Part shown: positions 9,301-17,867 of the stretch, piece by piece | Position numbering within the stretch: the stretch's first letter is position 1 | How the letters are laid out: each line of letters opens with the position of its first letter | Origin: Hyphomicrobium sp. ghe19 | GTDB taxonomy: Bacteria > Pseudomonadota > Alphaproteobacteria > Rhizobiales > Hyphomicrobiaceae | DNA length: 64,000 bases | Assembly (NCBI RefSeq): GCF_902712875.1 | Contig: NZ_LR743509.1 | Coordinates: forward strand, 4,478,001-4,542,000 | Reading direction: 5' to 3' | Translations under genes and position numbers: made by a program | The notes under the pieces: generated by a model | Seen by the model: the letters and a program-made list of their open reading frames with translations, nothing else | What the model was told of the DNA's origin: nothing | Database searches by the model: none

Positions 9301-9527
9301 ACGGTCGTCGTTAGGACGCGCTCGAATGGCGAAACCACTCGGCCCGCCATCTCATCGGGGGGCAGCCCCGTATACTGCCAGACCGTTGCGATGACCGGGA
9401 TGCGAATTTCGGGGAAGATGTCGATCGGCGTGCGGACAGCTGCCAACGTACCCGTGAGTAGAATGAGGAGCGCCAACACGACGAATGTGTACGGCGACCG
9501 CAGCGCTATACGCACCAATGCAGCCAT
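6339..9527 (-). CDS. RND multidrug-type efflux permease (AcrB/HAE1-like)
   Basis: A 1062-residue proton-driven inner-membrane pump with the normal RND layout: TM1 near the N-terminus, large periplasmic loop, TM2-6, a repeat of the same, and 12 TM helices overall. The TM4 proton-relay region reads GILVDEATVTIEN where AcrB has GLLVDDAIVVVEN, so the second relay Asp is Glu. The first gene of the operon with the adaptor; it is divergent from a LysR regulator about 270 bp away, which probably controls it. Substrate cannot be told from sequence. Confidence 0.92.
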   Translation of the reverse strand: MAALVRIALRSPYTFVVLALLILLTGTLAAVRTPIDIFPEIRIPVIATVWQYTGLPPDEMAGRVVSPFERVLTTTVNDIEHIEANSYNGIGVVKIFFQPGADIRTANAQVTAVSQTLLKQLPPGSTPPLILNYSASTVPIVQLALGGDGLTEQNLSDLALNNIRTRLVTVPGAAVPYPFGGKTRQIQIDLDDTALHAKGLSAQDVSNAFGAQNLINPVGTQKIGSTEYTMQLNNAPSDINALGDLPIKAVNGAMVYIRDVAHVRDGNPPQQNIVHVNGNRSVLLSVLKNGAVSTLAIIQGVKDKIQEIKPGLPDALTISLLGDQSIFVRAAVQNVIHEGVLAAALTSIMILLFLGSVRSTIIIATSIPLAVLASVAMLSALGETLNVMTLGGLALAVGILVDEATVTIENINYHLEQGKDVETAILDGADQIATPAFVSMLCICIVFVPMFFLEGVARFLFVPMAEAVVFAMVASFILSRTLVPTMAKYLLKTHDPDGHGRPTRNPFLLFQRAFEHRFERMRIGYHGLLESALSHRTIVLIFSFGFIGASFFLVPYLGRNFFPRVDSGQILMHVRLDIGTRVEESARKFAQIQDAIREIIAPEDLGAMVDNIGMPVSGINTSYNNTGMIGPQDGDIQVALNPGHRPTPEYVKELRDELPKRFPGATFSFLPADIVSQILNFGAPTPIDLQIRGPKLGPNFDYAEKILRQIKLIPGVADARIQQSRENPGFKVNVDRSRAQYVGVTERDVTASLSTSLAGTSQVNPVYWLNKTNGVTYPIVIQTPQYKIDSLRSLENMPITADGAPAPQILGAVASVDRMTSNAVVSQYDIQSMVQILTTTEGRDLGAVAADIQNIVDATKADLPKGATAVLLGQVRTMNSAYTGMLFGLLGAIVLIYLLIVVNFQSWGDPLVIIMALPAALVGIVWMLFVTGTTLSVPALTGAIMCMGVATANAVLVVTFARERLAEHGDPIQAALESGFVRIRPVLMTALAMVIGMAPMALGLGEGGEQNAPLGRAVIGGLLFATAATLFIVPIIFSLMHRRKSASSSSPQGATPGEFHAA

Positions 9528-9800
9528 GCTTCAGAAATCTCCACATCGCTGGCTAGAATTCGAAGCCATCTGACGTCTCAGCTACAAAACAGGACGAGGC
9601 GTCGGTTTCGTCTGTTGCCACACATTACTTATCGGCGATGCTGGGCGCGGTTCAATTACAGACCGCTACCTTCATCTACGCTCGTTAACGGAGACACAAA
9701 TCAGTTGCCCGACCCGCAGAAATGGGTGTCTACGGCTCATCTGTCCAATAGTATGTTGGGATGTTATTGTTCTGGTTTATAGATTAATCGGATATGCCGG

Positions 9801-10724
9801 ATGGATCTCAAGCAACTTGAACATTTCGTCGCTGCCGCTGAAGAGCAGCACTTCACGCGGGCTGCGCGCAAGATGAATATCGTCCAATCCGGGCTTTCGG
9901 CCTCTATTCGGTCGCTCGAGCAGGAAATGGGCGCACCGCTGTTCGTCCGCACGACGCGGCGGGTGGAGCTGACGGTCGCCGGCCAAGTGCTCTACGAGAG
10001 GGCTTTGCAGATCATAGCCGGCGTAAGAGACGCGCGTCGCGCGGTCGCGGCTATCAGCGGTTTGGAGCGGGGCTCACTGAGCATCGGGACGTGCGCCAGC
10101 CTTAATGCTTTTTTCGATCTCCCGCTCTTGCTCGGAGAGTTCCACGCGCTGCACCCGGATGTCGAAATTCGCCTCTGCCACAGCACGGCGGCGAAGCTTA
10201 TGGACAAGGTAAAGGATGGCAGCATCGATTTGGCGTTCTTGCCGCTCTATGAAAAGAGCCGGGAAATCGTGTCGATGCCGATCGCGTCGGACCGCCTGAT
10301 CGTTGCCCACCCTTTGGGTCATCCGCTGGAGGGGCGGGAAAGCGTCTCGCTTCACAGCCTCGCAGGCGAGACGTTTGTCGACTTTCAGCTCGATCAGGGA
10401 ACGCGACGGATCGTCGACCGCGCATTCGCCGCCATCAACGTCTCGCGCAAGACGGCGCTCGAGGTTGGCGATGTGCAGGTCCTGCTCGATCTCGTCGCGC
10501 GAGGCTTCGGCATCGCTCTCGTTCCGTATACATTCGTCATGGCGCGGGCCGCGCTCTCGACGACGCCGAAGATCGGTATTACGGCGCTCAGAAAGCCCGG
10601 GATCCGATGGGAACTCGTCGCTGCATTCAGCGGCCGCGCGGGGGCGGCGCAATCGCGCAATCCAGCCGTCGCGGCTTTCACCGGAGTCTTGGAAAGTGTT
10701 CGCTCGGAGAAGATACTCTTCTGA
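9801..10724 (+). CDS. LysR-family transcriptional regulator
   Basis: A 307-residue regulator. The N-terminal winged helix-turn-helix (about residues 1-60) has the family pattern MDLKQLEHFVAAAEEQHFTR...AARKMNIVQSGLSASIRSLE. The rest is a two-lobed effector-binding domain of the type-2 periplasmic binding fold. The gene is divergent from the RND operon; LysR proteins usually regulate the divergent unit, so control of efflux is the best guess. The 270-bp shared region is AT-rich close to the LysR start. The inducer is unknown. It converges with the channel-fusion gene, ending 24 bp from it. Confidence 0.9.
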   Translation: MDLKQLEHFVAAAEEQHFTRAARKMNIVQSGLSASIRSLEQEMGAPLFVRTTRRVELTVAGQVLYERALQIIAGVRDARRAVAAISGLERGSLSIGTCASLNAFFDLPLLLGEFHALHPDVEIRLCHSTAAKLMDKVKDGSIDLAFLPLYEKSREIVSMPIASDRLIVAHPLGHPLEGRESVSLHSLAGETFVDFQLDQGTRRIVDRAFAAINVSRKTALEVGDVQVLLDLVARGFGIALVPYTFVMARAALSTTPKIGITALRKPGIRWELVAAFSGRAGAAQSRNPAVAAFTGVLESVRSEKILF

Positions 10725-10747
10725 GCGTGGCTCGGCACTGGCGACTG

Positions 10748-13051
10748 CTACACAGAACTCGCGAGATAGACGTAGTAGGCCATTGCGGCGACCATTGTGG
10801 GAACCGCTACGATGTGGAGGAAGATCAGTCCCGTTTTCAGCCAGCGGATCGGTTCGACCCTCTTGTTCTCGCGTGCAATCGTGATGGCGATGATCACGCT
10901 CAACATGAAATAGGTGAACAGGAACATTCGATCCGAGAGCGTTTCGATATTGGCGTCGATCTTCGGTAGCGCGAGATACAACGCGACAGCCGACAACAAT
11001 GCTGTGACCTGTATCGTCACGATCGCCTCGAAGTGATGCGTCGAGATGAAGATCGACAAATAAGCGATGATCAGGATGAAGGCCAACGGCACGACCACCC
11101 TGAGAAAATAGTCCGTCGTTTCGCGTTTCATGAGCCAAGCGAAGCTGGCTTTATAGAATGGAAATACGCTCGGCTCGAGTGTTTGCGCGTCGACTGTGCG
11201 AACGAAGTCCACGTCGTATCCAACATACTGGTCCCTGGCGTCCCAGCCATCCACCTTCACCACATGGTCTCGAACCTGCTGCGGCGGCGGCTGAACGATG
11301 AACGGCGTGGTGCCGGGCTTCGGCCGCAGGTCGATCGAAAAGCGCTGCGTATCGAAGGGATAATTTCTGAGATCCGGCGCGTATACGAATTTACCCGTCA
11401 CCTGATAGATTTTCATGTGGTCGGGATAGGCGGCGCTCTGGCCGCCGTCGTGAATGGCACGGACGGTGATCTGACGTTCGTTGGAGCCGGGCTCGAGATA
11501 GGCGTTGGCGAACTCGATCTGCTCGATCGAGGCGCCGCTCCGGTCGTTCATCGATAAATAGAAGTCTGCGAAGAAGGTCTTTTCGGAGTCGTCGATACGT
11601 TCGGCATGGATGAGATCTATGTCGGCGTAAAGCGTATCGATCCGTTGCAGGCTCTGATCGCGCAGGTGAAGGAACTGTATCGGTGCGAGCTGCGCGCGGC
11701 TGCGGCCGCGCGGGAGCATGACGATCAGCGGTGTCCGGGCTGCGGCGCGCGATGCCGGCTGGAACGACCAATTGTCAAAGCGTCCTTTGAATATCCCGCG
11801 GCCAGAGGCGTAGCCGGTCTTCAGCTGGTTGACGATCAAATTGCGAACATCGGGTATCTCAGCGGTGGTTTCCGCCGATCGCGCCGCTTCAGCGATCAGA
11901 CTGACGATATCGGCGTATTGTGCACCGACCGACAACGCACGCATGTTGGGAATATCGAGAACGTTGAGGGGAATGTCCTCGTCTCTCGGCTTACACGTTG
12001 CGTCCTTCCAGCCTGGCGCGCTCGAATTTTTTGCGCCTTCGAAAATCCATTGGCTCGGATATGGTGTGCTCGAAATAAGCTCGCGCAGTCTCTCGCTGTA
12101 GCCGTCGGGAAGCTCGTTCCAGGCAAGCTGATAGACATCGTTCGCGTAAGCTTCCGCGCCTTGGTTCGTGACCGAATCGACGCGGCCGGTGACGAATAGC
12201 GGCGGCGTAAAACCAGCGTCCTGAAACTGCTTCACAACGTCTTTCATGCGGTCGCCGCCGACTGCGAGGAAGACGATCCCGACATTCTTCGATTTGAGAT
12301 CCGCGACCGCGGCTGCGACTTCACTCGGATCGAGCTTGTCGTTTGTAAGCTGCAGCCGATGATCGGCGACGAGTCCTCCGCTCAAAAACTCTTTAAGGCT
12401 GTCACTGAAATTGGTGCTTCCAAGTAAGGACTGGATTCCGATGAAAGCAGGCCGCTCGAAATGCGCCAGTTTCACAAACTCGGCAATCACCGGCATGCGC
12501 TCCTCGTCCTCGGATGCGCGTGTCGTGAAGACGTTGGGGTAATCCTTGATGAGGTCTGTTACCGATATGTCGGACATGAACGGAATGCCGCTCGCCTTCA
12601 GGTCTTTGCCCTTTGCGTCAAGTGCGGCCTTGGCGCGGGTCGCGTTCGATATGCCGATCATCGCAATCGTCTGAGGGTCAGCGATGGCAGTCGCTAAATT
12701 CTCAATCGTGCTCTGCGGCAGGCGCTGATCGTCGAGAAAGTTCACAACGACCTTGCGGCCGGCTATGCCGCCGTCCTGATTGATGCGGTGTTGGGCGAGC
12801 GTCGTAAGGCGTTTGATCGCCTTCAATTGTCCGCCGTCGTAGCAGTCGTCATTTCGCGATGTGACGAAGATCTGCATGACGAGTGGAGGGCGCGCTGCGG
12901 CTTCCGCTTTATCCATGGCTTGCGCTATTGATGGAGCGAAGGCGCCCGTGGCAATCAACGAGGCGCCGCAAGCGGCAACGGCATGCACCACCGACGCACG
13001 ACGACGCACGTTCGCGCAAAACTCAGACAAAACTGATCTCACGTTTCCCAC
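10748..13051 (-). CDS. Type-I periplasmic binding domain fused to a pentameric ligand-gated ion channel
   Basis: A 767-residue fusion. Residues 1-45 look like a signal peptide with a twin-Arg-like NVRRRAS. Residues about 55-410 form a branched-chain-amino-acid-type binding protein (LIVTSRND-like start, NQDGGIAGRKVVVNFLDDQ, GSTNFSDS). Residues about 455-640 are a Cys-loop-receptor extracellular domain with the hallmark YPFDTQ (564-569) but no Cys-loop cysteines. Four helices follow: M1 648-669, M2 674-696, M3 705-727, M4 737-763. M2 reads HFEAIVTIQVTALLS, like the GLIC pore, with Glu at the cation-selectivity position. Such a protein should open a channel in the inner membrane when the periplasmic domain binds a ligand. 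The start may be GTG 13051 or 13042. Ligand unknown. Confidence 0.9.
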   Translation of the reverse strand: MGNVRSVLSEFCANVRRRASVVHAVAACGASLIATGAFAPSIAQAMDKAEAAARPPLVMQIFVTSRNDDCYDGGQLKAIKRLTTLAQHRINQDGGIAGRKVVVNFLDDQRLPQSTIENLATAIADPQTIAMIGISNATRAKAALDAKGKDLKASGIPFMSDISVTDLIKDYPNVFTTRASEDEERMPVIAEFVKLAHFERPAFIGIQSLLGSTNFSDSLKEFLSGGLVADHRLQLTNDKLDPSEVAAAVADLKSKNVGIVFLAVGGDRMKDVVKQFQDAGFTPPLFVTGRVDSVTNQGAEAYANDVYQLAWNELPDGYSERLRELISSTPYPSQWIFEGAKNSSAPGWKDATCKPRDEDIPLNVLDIPNMRALSVGAQYADIVSLIAEAARSAETTAEIPDVRNLIVNQLKTGYASGRGIFKGRFDNWSFQPASRAAARTPLIVMLPRGRSRAQLAPIQFLHLRDQSLQRIDTLYADIDLIHAERIDDSEKTFFADFYLSMNDRSGASIEQIEFANAYLEPGSNERQITVRAIHDGGQSAAYPDHMKIYQVTGKFVYAPDLRNYPFDTQRFSIDLRPKPGTTPFIVQPPPQQVRDHVVKVDGWDARDQYVGYDVDFVRTVDAQTLEPSVFPFYKASFAWLMKRETTDYFLRVVVPLAFILIIAYLSIFISTHHFEAIVTIQVTALLSAVALYLALPKIDANIETLSDRMFLFTYFMLSVIIAITIARENKRVEPIRWLKTGLIFLHIVAVPTMVAAMAYYVYLASSV

Positions 13052-13069
13052 CCGCTACTAGTTTGAGCA

Positions 13070-13150
13070 TCCGGCATGCCGGACCGTCCAAATTCCCCGT
13101 TGCTGCCCGTTGGCGTTCCCGGCCCCAAAGCGCTTATAAAGTGCTTATAA
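13070..13150. promoter_or_regulatory. Palindrome and promoter-like repeat between divergent genes
   Basis: The 310-bp gap between the channel-fusion gene (minus) and the SDR gene (plus) holds a perfect 14-bp palindrome TCCGGCATGCCGGA at 13070-13083. It also holds a direct repeat GCTTATAA ... GCTTATAATGG at 13132-13153 that supplies a TATAAT-like -10 element. The palindrome lies about 20 bp upstream of the channel gene start, a position suitable for an operator. No regulator is assigned. Confidence 0.3.
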
Positions 13151-13361
13151 TGGCTTGGCCCAGAGAGGGGTATGAATTTGGTTTGTGTTGGGCGTATTCA
13201 GGGTCGGCCGCCGCAATTGCGGAATTGTCATCGACTTGTCTTTATAGAGGACGCCCGGGATCCGGCTGCGGGGGGTAAGGGTTATCCGCCTTGCAGGCGG
13301 GCAGGGGTTTCCCTAGTTTCAGGTCCGCACCATTGGAAGCACGACGGGTTCGACTTAACAG

Positions 13362-14246
13362 ATGCAGAAGAGTTCGGCGTCATGGCGTTCACTGCTTTGG
13401 CCATGGCGCTCCCCCGCTGATCCGGACGACGTCCGGCAGGCGCGTAAAGCCGTCGCGCACTTAAAGCCGGCAGTTGTCATCACCGGCGGGGCGAGCGGTA
13501 TCGGACTGGCACTTGCGCAGCATTTCATCGAGGCCGGGCATGAAACGGCCATCGCCGGGCGGACCCAGACCAAGCTCGAAGCGGCGGCCGGGCATCTCAA
13601 GTCGCGCACCGGTGCATCGGTCACGACGATCCATTGCGATGTCAGTCAGAGCGATGCGCTGGACAAGATCACCGCTGGCCTCGGAGAGGCCCGGCTTTAT
13701 CTCGACGTGCTCGTCAATAATGCCGGGATGGGGCTCGCCGGACCGTTTCTCAGCCATTCGCAGGCTGATCTTTCGCGCCTCATCGCGATCAATATCGAGA
13801 CCGTGACGCGTCTATCGCGGGCGGTGCTGCCCGACATGCTGGCCCGTCAACGTGGCGGTGTTTTGAACGTCGCGTCGCTCGGGGCGGATGTCCCCGGACC
13901 GAACCAGGCGGCTTACTACGCAAGCAAATCATATGTCGTTTCGCTGACGGAAGCGATCGCCAGCGAATACTCCGGGCAGGGGGTCAGGATTTCCGCTCTG
14001 CTGCCGGGGCCGGTCAATACGGCCTTTCATGAAGAAATGGGGGCGGAACAGTCGCTCTATCGTTGGGTGCTGCCTTCGATGTCGGCCGATCGCGTCGCGC
14101 GGAGCGCTTATCGCGGCTTCATGTTCGGCAATCGCGTGATTGTGCCCGGCATATCCAATATTTTCTTCTATCTCGCGCTCAAGGTGTTGCCGCACACCGT
14201 CACTGTGCCCCTTGTTTACTGGCTGTTGCGACGGCCAAATATTTAA
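13362..14246 (+). CDS. Short-chain dehydrogenase/reductase (SDR)
   Basis: A 294-residue classical SDR. After about 35 variable residues the Rossmann start reads VVITGGASGIGLALA (TGxxxGIG), then NNAGMG (NNAG), and the catalytic region with Ser about 13 residues before YYASKSY (YxxxK), i.e. a complete Ser-Tyr-Lys set. The PG motif LLPGPVNT follows. The C-terminus has a hydrophobic stretch (IFFYLALKVLPHTVTVPLVY) that may attach it to the membrane, as in fatty-acid or steroid SDRs. Substrate unknown. It stands alone between two divergently oriented neighbours. The true start could be somewhat downstream of 13362. Confidence 0.85.
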   Translation: MQKSSASWRSLLWPWRSPADPDDVRQARKAVAHLKPAVVITGGASGIGLALAQHFIEAGHETAIAGRTQTKLEAAAGHLKSRTGASVTTIHCDVSQSDALDKITAGLGEARLYLDVLVNNAGMGLAGPFLSHSQADLSRLIAINIETVTRLSRAVLPDMLARQRGGVLNVASLGADVPGPNQAAYYASKSYVVSLTEAIASEYSGQGVRISALLPGPVNTAFHEEMGAEQSLYRWVLPSMSADRVARSAYRGFMFGNRVIVPGISNIFFYLALKVLPHTVTVPLVYWLLRRPNI

Positions 14247-14494
14247 GACAGCATTAAGATGGGCGCTGAACGTGGCAATAATTGCGGACGTTTGTATTAT
14301 AGCAACCAATTTCGCGCTAAGTGTATATGGGCTCTGGAATGAGGTTTCGCGTATCTGGAGTTCCCGACGCGGCTGCGCTCAGCGGGTTGAACGGGCTCCT
14401 TCGAGCTCGATGGGACCGGCGCGTGGCCGCGCTGCATTCGACGTGACGACGGCGCAGCGTGCGAACGCATTTTGCTAACGTCACGCTGCATCGA

Positions 14495-15394
14495 TCAAGC
14501 CGCTGCCATCACTTCTGCACTTGCGCCGACTGTCGTGCCGATGCTCTCTGCAACGCGCGCAACGAAGGAGCGGGTCTTTTCCACCACCACATGGCGCTCC
14601 TTGTCGAGCGTGACCATGTGATAGCTGTCTTCCAGTACGACGAGATCGACCGGTGCGGTGAGATTGGCCTGCACGTAAGTGGCATTGTTCAAATTTGCGT
14701 AGTCGTCCTGGCGCGAATGGACGATGAGCGTGGGCTGAACAATTCGGCCAAAAAGCTTTTTCGCGGCTGAGACAAGGCGGCGATGCTCGAGCAGCATGGC
14801 GCCGGGCGTGCCGACCGTTCCGAGGTCCGAGCCATCGGACGCCGCGAGTGCGGCTCGAACGAACTCACGCACGCGCGGGCATTTGATGCCAAGCGATGCC
14901 GCGTCGGGAAACTCCATCAAATTCGCCATCCAGCGGGCGCGGACGAGCGAAAAGAACTTCGTGTACCAGGGCATCGCCCAGCCGTTGATCCACAGCGTTG
15001 GCGAGAAGAGCGCGACGCCCTGAACCTTGTCGCGGTTGTTGGCTGCGAGATGGAGGCCGATGATGCTGCCGAGGCATAGGCCGCCGACGATCACCGTATC
15101 GCAGTCTTTACGGATTTCGTTGAGCGCTGCTTCGGCGCTCTTATACCAGTCCTGCCATGTGGTGTTGACGATGTCCTGACGTGTGCCGCCGTGGCCTGCG
15201 AGCGTTGGGCAATGCACCGTGTACCCGGCGCGGGCGAGACCCATGGCGACGAAGCGCATTTCGGCGGGTGTGCCGCAGAGACCGTGGATCAGCAGTACTC
15301 CGACTTTTCCGCCCGCGATGCGATACGTCGTATCCTTAGCAGCCGCGGGGGTTAGCGAGGCGGCGGGCGTCAACTTGGTGATTTCGGCGGACAT
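14495..15394 (-). CDS. Alpha/beta hydrolase, carboxylesterase type, with Cys nucleophile
   Basis: A 299-residue alpha/beta-fold protein. It has the oxyanion-hole motif LLIHGLCGTPAEM, the nucleophile elbow GGLCLGS and probable acid and base residues in SRQDDYANL and DSYHMVTLD, near the Est30-like carboxylesterase pattern. The elbow is normally G-x-S-x-G; here Ser is replaced by Cys (G-L-C-L-G), confirmed by reading the codon TGC on the minus strand. A Cys-Asp-His triad occurs in dienelactone hydrolases but is unusual in this family. The start has AGGGAGA upstream. It is divergent from a FabH-like synthase, 359 bp away, so an acyl-thioester or lactone substrate is possible. Confidence 0.82.
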   Translation of the reverse strand: MSAEITKLTPAASLTPAAAKDTTYRIAGGKVGVLLIHGLCGTPAEMRFVAMGLARAGYTVHCPTLAGHGGTRQDIVNTTWQDWYKSAEAALNEIRKDCDTVIVGGLCLGSIIGLHLAANNRDKVQGVALFSPTLWINGWAMPWYTKFFSLVRARWMANLMEFPDAASLGIKCPRVREFVRAALAASDGSDLGTVGTPGAMLLEHRRLVSAAKKLFGRIVQPTLIVHSRQDDYANLNNATYVQANLTAPVDLVVLEDSYHMVTLDKERHVVVEKTRSFVARVAESIGTTVGASAEVMAAA

Positions 15395-15753
15395 GGGCTC
15401 GTCTCCCTGTGGTCTTCGGGACGAGCTTTAGGTTCGGGGTGGACGGCGGTCTGTTCCGCGGGCGACAAGCCGATGGGGAGGCAAGGGAAAATCCTGCGCG
15501 ATGAGTTCCCGCGGGAACAGGGGCGGCGGATGTCTCGGCGTGCCGGCGGCATCGACAAGCGGCAAATCTGATGGCAGAGGGAGCATGCGCGGGGGCGGGC
15601 GCGGTTCTTCGGAGAAACCGTTAACAACCGCGTTTAAAGTTGAAGCGCTGTCATCGCGTCCGCTGGAGCAACGCGCGGCATGCTAATGACATCCAAACGT
15701 CAACAAAAAAGTGGGCTCTGCGCCAAGCCCATCAAGGGAAATTGGGAGCGCAC

Positions 15754-16869
15754 GTGCACCAACCTGTCATCGCCGCGACCGGGATCTACGTCCCGCCGTA
15801 CAGCATTTCGAACGACGAACTCGTTACGGCCTTCAACGCCTATGTCCGCGAGTTCAACTCGGTTAACGCGTCGGCCATTTCTGCTGGAGACGTCGCCCAG
15901 CTGTTGCCGTCCTCGTCGGAGTTCATCGAAAAGGCATCGGGCATCAAGTCCCGGCACGTCGTGGACAAGGACGGAATACTCGATCCCGCAATCATGCGCC
16001 CGCATATACCCGAGCGGCAGAACGAACAGCTTTCGGTCCTTGCGGAAATGGCGGTTCATGCTGCGCGCGACGCAATCGCTAATTGGGGCGGCGATATTCG
16101 TGACATCGGCGCCGTCATTTGTGCGGCGTCGAACATGCAGCGGCCTTACCCGGCGATGGCGGTCGAAGTTCAGAACGCCCTCGGGATCAGCGGCTTCGCT
16201 TTCGACATGAACGTTGCCTGCTCGTCTGCAACGTTCGGCATCAAGACCGCGACCGACTTCATTCGCGGCGGTTCTCCGAAGGCTGTCCTTGTCGTCAATC
16301 CCGAGATCTGCTCGGGCCACCTCAATTTCAGGGATCGCGATAGCCACTTCATATTCGGTGATGTCGCGACGGCCGTGATCGTGACGGATGCCGCTTTAGC
16401 CGAGGGCGGGTGGACCATTCTCGGCACGCGTCTCAAAACGCAGTTTTCCAACAACATCCGCAACAATTTCGGATTTCTAAACCGCTGCGCTCCGGAAGGA
16501 ATTGGCGAGCCCGACAAACTTTTCGTGCAGGAAGGACGGAAGGTTTATCGCGAGGTCGTTCCGATGGTCATCGAGATGATCATCGAACACGCGCGCGATA
16601 TTGGCGTCGAGCATAGAGCTCTGAAGCGGCTGTGGCTGCATCAAGCGAACATCAACATGAACGAGATGATTGGCCGGAAGGTTCTGGAGCGCGAGCCGGC
16701 ACCCGGAGAAAACGTCATCATTCTCGATACCTTCGCCAATACGAGCTCGGCGGGGTCGATCATCGCGTTTCACACTGCGAGCGGCGATCTCGTTCGCGGC
16801 GACACCGGGCTCATCTGCTCGTTCGGGGCAGGTTATTCCGCAGGCACCGTTTTCGTTGAGAAGCGGTAG
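15754..16869 (+). CDS. Beta-ketoacyl-ACP synthase III (FabH-like)
   Basis: A 371-residue thiolase-fold condensing enzyme with a full Cys-His-Asn set: NVACSSATFG (Cys), LHQANINMN (His) and DTFANTSSAGS (Asn). Family members join an acyl-CoA starter to malonyl-ACP or a second acyl chain. GTG 15754 is chosen because GGGAG lies seven bases upstream and the protein then begins where FabH-like proteins do (VIAATGIYVPP). An insertion rich in charged residues around LDPAIMRPHIPERQ makes it longer than housekeeping FabH (about 320), so it is probably a specialised paralogue. Neighbouring hydrolase and SDR genes could act with it. Confidence 0.87.
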   Translation: MHQPVIAATGIYVPPYSISNDELVTAFNAYVREFNSVNASAISAGDVAQLLPSSSEFIEKASGIKSRHVVDKDGILDPAIMRPHIPERQNEQLSVLAEMAVHAARDAIANWGGDIRDIGAVICAASNMQRPYPAMAVEVQNALGISGFAFDMNVACSSATFGIKTATDFIRGGSPKAVLVVNPEICSGHLNFRDRDSHFIFGDVATAVIVTDAALAEGGWTILGTRLKTQFSNNIRNNFGFLNRCAPEGIGEPDKLFVQEGRKVYREVVPMVIEMIIEHARDIGVEHRALKRLWLHQANINMNEMIGRKVLEREPAPGENVIILDTFANTSSAGSIIAFHTASGDLVRGDTGLICSFGAGYSAGTVFVEKR

Positions 16870-16902
16870 GCTCCGAATACGGCCGGAGCGAAGGTCAGAG
16901 CA

Positions 16903-17619
16903 TCAAGCCAAGCTCGCCGCGAGATTGATCGTGAGGGCGAGAATCATGGTGTTGAAGAAGAAAGAGACGATGGCGTGGAGGATCGTCAAACGCCGGATCT
17001 CCTTGCTGTTGATGATGACATCCGATGTCTGCGACGCTGCTCCAAATGACGTGGCGAAATAGAAGAAATCCCAATAATCCGGCGTCGTATCGGCCGGGAA
17101 CGTCAAGGGGTTGATGCCTTTAGCCGCTTGTTCGGAGAATTGTTGGGGGGCGTAGTACTCGTGCGCGTAGTGCAGAGTGAACGACACCTGAGTAACGAGC
17201 CATGAAATGACGATTGTTGCGGCGGCGAGGCCAACAAGGAGAGCCTTGCCTTCGTTCGATGCTGCCTTGGCTGCGGAGATCAAACCGAAGATCGCCGCGA
17301 AACTTGAAAATATTGCAAGAAGAACGAGCACCAAAATGACGACGCCGCTATCATCCTGGCGTGCTGCTCGGGTGCGGATCTTGTCGGAACGGCATTGGCG
17401 CATGACCGTGAATGTCATCACGAGGTAGATCGCGCCGCTTAGACACCAGGCCATGGCCTCGCGAACGGAAGCGTGAAGCGAAGACGGTAATAGGCTGAGT
17501 GCAAGCACGCCGACGGCCGCGGCTATCAAGACCCTCGGCCTCAGGACCAGGGAACGGCCGATTGACCGGGGGTTGTACCAATTCGCTCGCTTTCGAGCCG
17601 TCCTGATGGGGTCGTTCAT
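16903..17619 (-). CDS. DUF1345 integral membrane protein
   Basis: From ATG 17619 the protein has 238 residues, the usual length for DUF1345; a longer frame to ATG 17718 adds 33 residues without a better ribosome binding site. Five to six membrane helices are visible. The family hallmark PDYWDFFYFATSFGAASQTSDV, which resembles a channel pore loop, lies near residue 190. HYAHEYYA also matches family members. Function is unknown; a K+-channel-like pore region has been suggested by the pattern only. It converges with the FabH-like gene and is divergent from a receiver gene. Confidence 0.82.
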   Translation of the reverse strand: MNDPIRTARKRANWYNPRSIGRSLVLRPRVLIAAAVGVLALSLLPSSLHASVREAMAWCLSGAIYLVMTFTVMRQCRSDKIRTRAARQDDSGVVILVLVLLAIFSSFAAIFGLISAAKAASNEGKALLVGLAAATIVISWLVTQVSFTLHYAHEYYAPQQFSEQAAKGINPLTFPADTTPDYWDFFYFATSFGAASQTSDVIINSKEIRRLTILHAIVSFFFNTMILALTINLAASLA

Positions 17620-17867
17620 GCCGGGGATCGCAAACATCTCTGGAAAGGACGCCGAAGTCGCAAGGACGGCGCGCGCCCCGGGTATGATAGGGATTGATTT
17701 GGTTCGATCAATGTACATTACGCTTAATTGGAGCCGATTCTGTGTGCTCGGGCTACCGCGCTCAATGTCTAGTCCGACAAGCCTAGAGCCTCCCGCTGAA
17801 TATGCCTTAATTCAAAAAGCGCCTCTGATTGCCGGGTGAGACCAGCAAAACAGAAGGAGGCCGCGTG

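Noticed and set aside
13289..13303. CCGCC-TTGCA-GGCGG hairpin upstream of the SDR gene
   Set aside because: The stem is only five base pairs, there is no T-run, and it is expected by chance in GC-rich DNA.
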